Below are positions 62,811 to 64,000 of a stretch of DNA of 64,000 bases, in pieces (the stretch's first letter is position 1; the number at the start of each line of letters is the position of its first letter). The notes below the pieces were generated by a model, which was given only the letters and a program-made list of their open reading frames with translations, was not told the origin of the DNA and searched no databases. A program made the position numbers and the translations under genes. Origin of the DNA: CAJQPP01 sp963793465 (GTDB lineage: Bacteria; Planctomycetota; Planctomycetia; Pirellulales; Pirellulaceae); NCBI GenBank assembly GCA_963793465.1, contig CAWCAJ010000003.1, positions 1-64,000 of the forward strand, read 5' to 3'.

Positions 62811-64000
62811 TTATTCCATTGTGTGGATCTGGCCGTTGACCATGACCCAACGAATCGAAGTAGTGATTTTCAAGGGCTCACCCGTCAACGCGATCAGGTC
62901 AGCATCTTTCCCGGCAGAGATCGTCCCTACGCGCTGCTGCAAGCCCAGGATTTTGGCGGGAGTCGTCGTGATGGCTTGCAACGCCAGCTGGGGATCGAGC
63001 CCGAAGCGGACTGCGAAGCGGGCTTGTTCCAGCAGCGATTCCCCGGCAATTGCGAACTCAATTCCGGACTGGGCCAGCAAGCCAGGTTGGTTCCAGCAAA
63101 TCTCGGATTGCTCGGGGCCCCGGATGGAACCAATGGTCGTCCCTTCCAGGATCACTGGATACTTGCGTTCGGCGATCATCTCACGCACCTTGTAGGCTTC
63201 GTGGCCACCGACCAGAATCGGCGAAAACCCGAACTCATCGGCCAGCGTGGACACCGTGTTCAAGTCATGCGACATGCGGGCAAACATCAACAACGGCCGC
63301 TTTCCATCCATGACTTCCTGCAGATTCTGCAGGGAGGCGTCGGCCGACCCGCGTTTCACCTTGTCAAAGGTATTCCGCATGATCCAAACCACACCCATCC
63401 GGTTGGTGGGTTGGCGAACGAAAATGCTGTCGGGGCGGGATCGGGCCTGGTTCCCGGAGGCGGGATCGGAGCAGAGATTGGCCACCAGGGGTCCGTCACC
63501 CAGCACCACTGAAAGCTGCTCGTCGTCCCCCGCATGGGTTTTGACGATAGCAGCCACTCCGGCAAACACATTTTGTCGACCCGGGCAAAGGCAGATGGTG
63601 GTCGTCCCCTGCTGCAATTGTCGTCGCAGGGATGTACCGTCCCAATCCACGGATCGCAGGGTTTGAAAATCGACCGTCACTTCATCCGTGATTTCATCCG
63701 TCCCATCATCACCCAGACCGGATTGACTGTAGGCATCGACCAGACCGGGCATCAATACGGAACCGGCACCCAACTGCACGGTTTCTGGCTGGGCGTCGCC
63801 GACATCCACCTGGCTGCCGACGGCTTTGATTTTCCCATCGACCACGTAAACCTGGCCTGGCGAGAGCGGTTCACCATCCATGGTGTAGACCTTGTCGGCG
63901 ATGTACAGAACGCCTTCGTCGGCTTGCACGATCGGCGCGGCCACCATCAGCAGCAGGCAGCCACCAAACACGGTCTTGATCAATAAATCAATTTTATTCA
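62811..64000 (-). CDS. Secreted amidohydrolase-fold protein, first visible gene of the operon
   Basis: About 395 residues; the frame is open to the window end, and the last two bases (CA on the plus strand) could be part of an ATG straddling the edge (M)NKIDLLIKTVFGGCLLL..., a better signal peptide than the TTG at 63983. The metal motif reads PGLVDAYSQSG, without His. 'VVDGKIKAVGSQVDVG' and the C-terminal 'ITTTPAKILGLQQRVGTISAGKDADLIALTGEP' show the fold. It ends 5 bp before the next paralogue. Confidence 0.88.
   Translation of the reverse strand, partial: NKIDLLIKTVFGGCLLLMVAAPIVQADEGVLYIADKVYTMDGEPLSPGQVYVVDGKIKAVGSQVDVGDAQPETVQLGAGSVLMPGLVDAYSQSGLGDDGTDEITDEVTVDFQTLRSVDWDGTSLRRQLQQGTTTICLCPGRQNVFAGVAAIVKTHAGDDEQLSVVLGDGPLVANLCSDPASGNQARSRPDSIFVRQPTNRMGVVWIMRNTFDKVKRGSADASLQNLQEVMDGKRPLLMFARMSHDLNTVSTLADEFGFSPILVGGHEAYKVREMIAERKYPVILEGTTIGSIRGPEQSEICWNQPGLLAQSGIEFAIAGESLLEQARFAVRFGLDPQLALQAITTTPAKILGLQQRVGTISAGKDADLIALTGEPLKITTSIRWVMVNGQIHTME

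Overview
The window looks like chromosome of a planctomycete, probably of the Pirellulales type. The evidence is secreted sulfatases, proteins ending in a PEP-CTERM sorting signal, an ECF sigma factor abutting a WD40-tailed Ser/Thr kinase, a BlaI/BlaR1-type pair, an N-terminal 'LEARQLL'-type motif on a giant beta-repeat protein, and many large secreted proteins of unknown role. Base composition is moderately GC-rich. All calls rest on reading the sequence; no database search was run.

Layout. 1-4.3 kb: five unrecognised or weakly recognised genes, one with a DUF4279-like end. 4.5-12.4 kb: two secreted sulfatases (one fused to a SASA-type esterase), a BlaI/BlaR1-like sensor pair and a PEP-CTERM protein. 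12.5-23.1 kb: a phototrophy locus. One minus-strand operon encodes a xanthorhodopsin-type proton pump, Blh (beta-carotene to retinal), CrtY, CrtE, CrtI, CrtB, an orphan membrane protein and a cytochrome P450. A divergent MerR-like/B12-domain regulator faces it across a 200-bp intergenic region that carries a consensus-like promoter built into a 14-bp inverted repeat. 23.6-25.4 kb: a frameshifted PEP-CTERM gene and a barrel-like protein. 25.6-29.1 kb: arsR-arsD-arsA and a CX5R phosphatase/arsenate reductase, without a permease. 29.3-31.3 kb: a nuclease-helicase. 31.5-44.1 kb: a hydrolase remnant, a PQQ-propeller protein, the sigma factor and kinase, a giant beta-repeat protein and a CaCA exchanger. 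44.3-49.6 kb: a DUF1579 protein, a ribosome-hibernation-like protein, a baeRF-type release-factor homologue, and a Ro60 (TROVE-vWA) gene. Upstream of Ro60, on the same strand, lies an array of Y RNA genes, two of them with a circularly permuted tRNA-like module, mixed with divergent tRNA-like sequences. 49.7-54.4 kb: an accessory island of IS and recombinase remnants bounded by a 525-bp direct duplication. 54.0-64.0 kb: an operon of six secreted amidohydrolase-fold proteins, only one of which keeps the metal-binding HxH motif.

How it works together. The phototrophy operon is self-sufficient downstream of the isoprenoid precursors: CrtE, CrtB, CrtI and CrtY make beta-carotene, Blh cleaves it to retinal, and the rhodopsin uses retinal. 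The rhodopsin keeps the glycine that lets a carotenoid antenna dock, and the P450 is a candidate for making a hydroxylated antenna. The Ro60/Y RNA locus sits beside two translation-linked genes. Several genes carry single apparent frameshifts, which could be real decay or assembly error.
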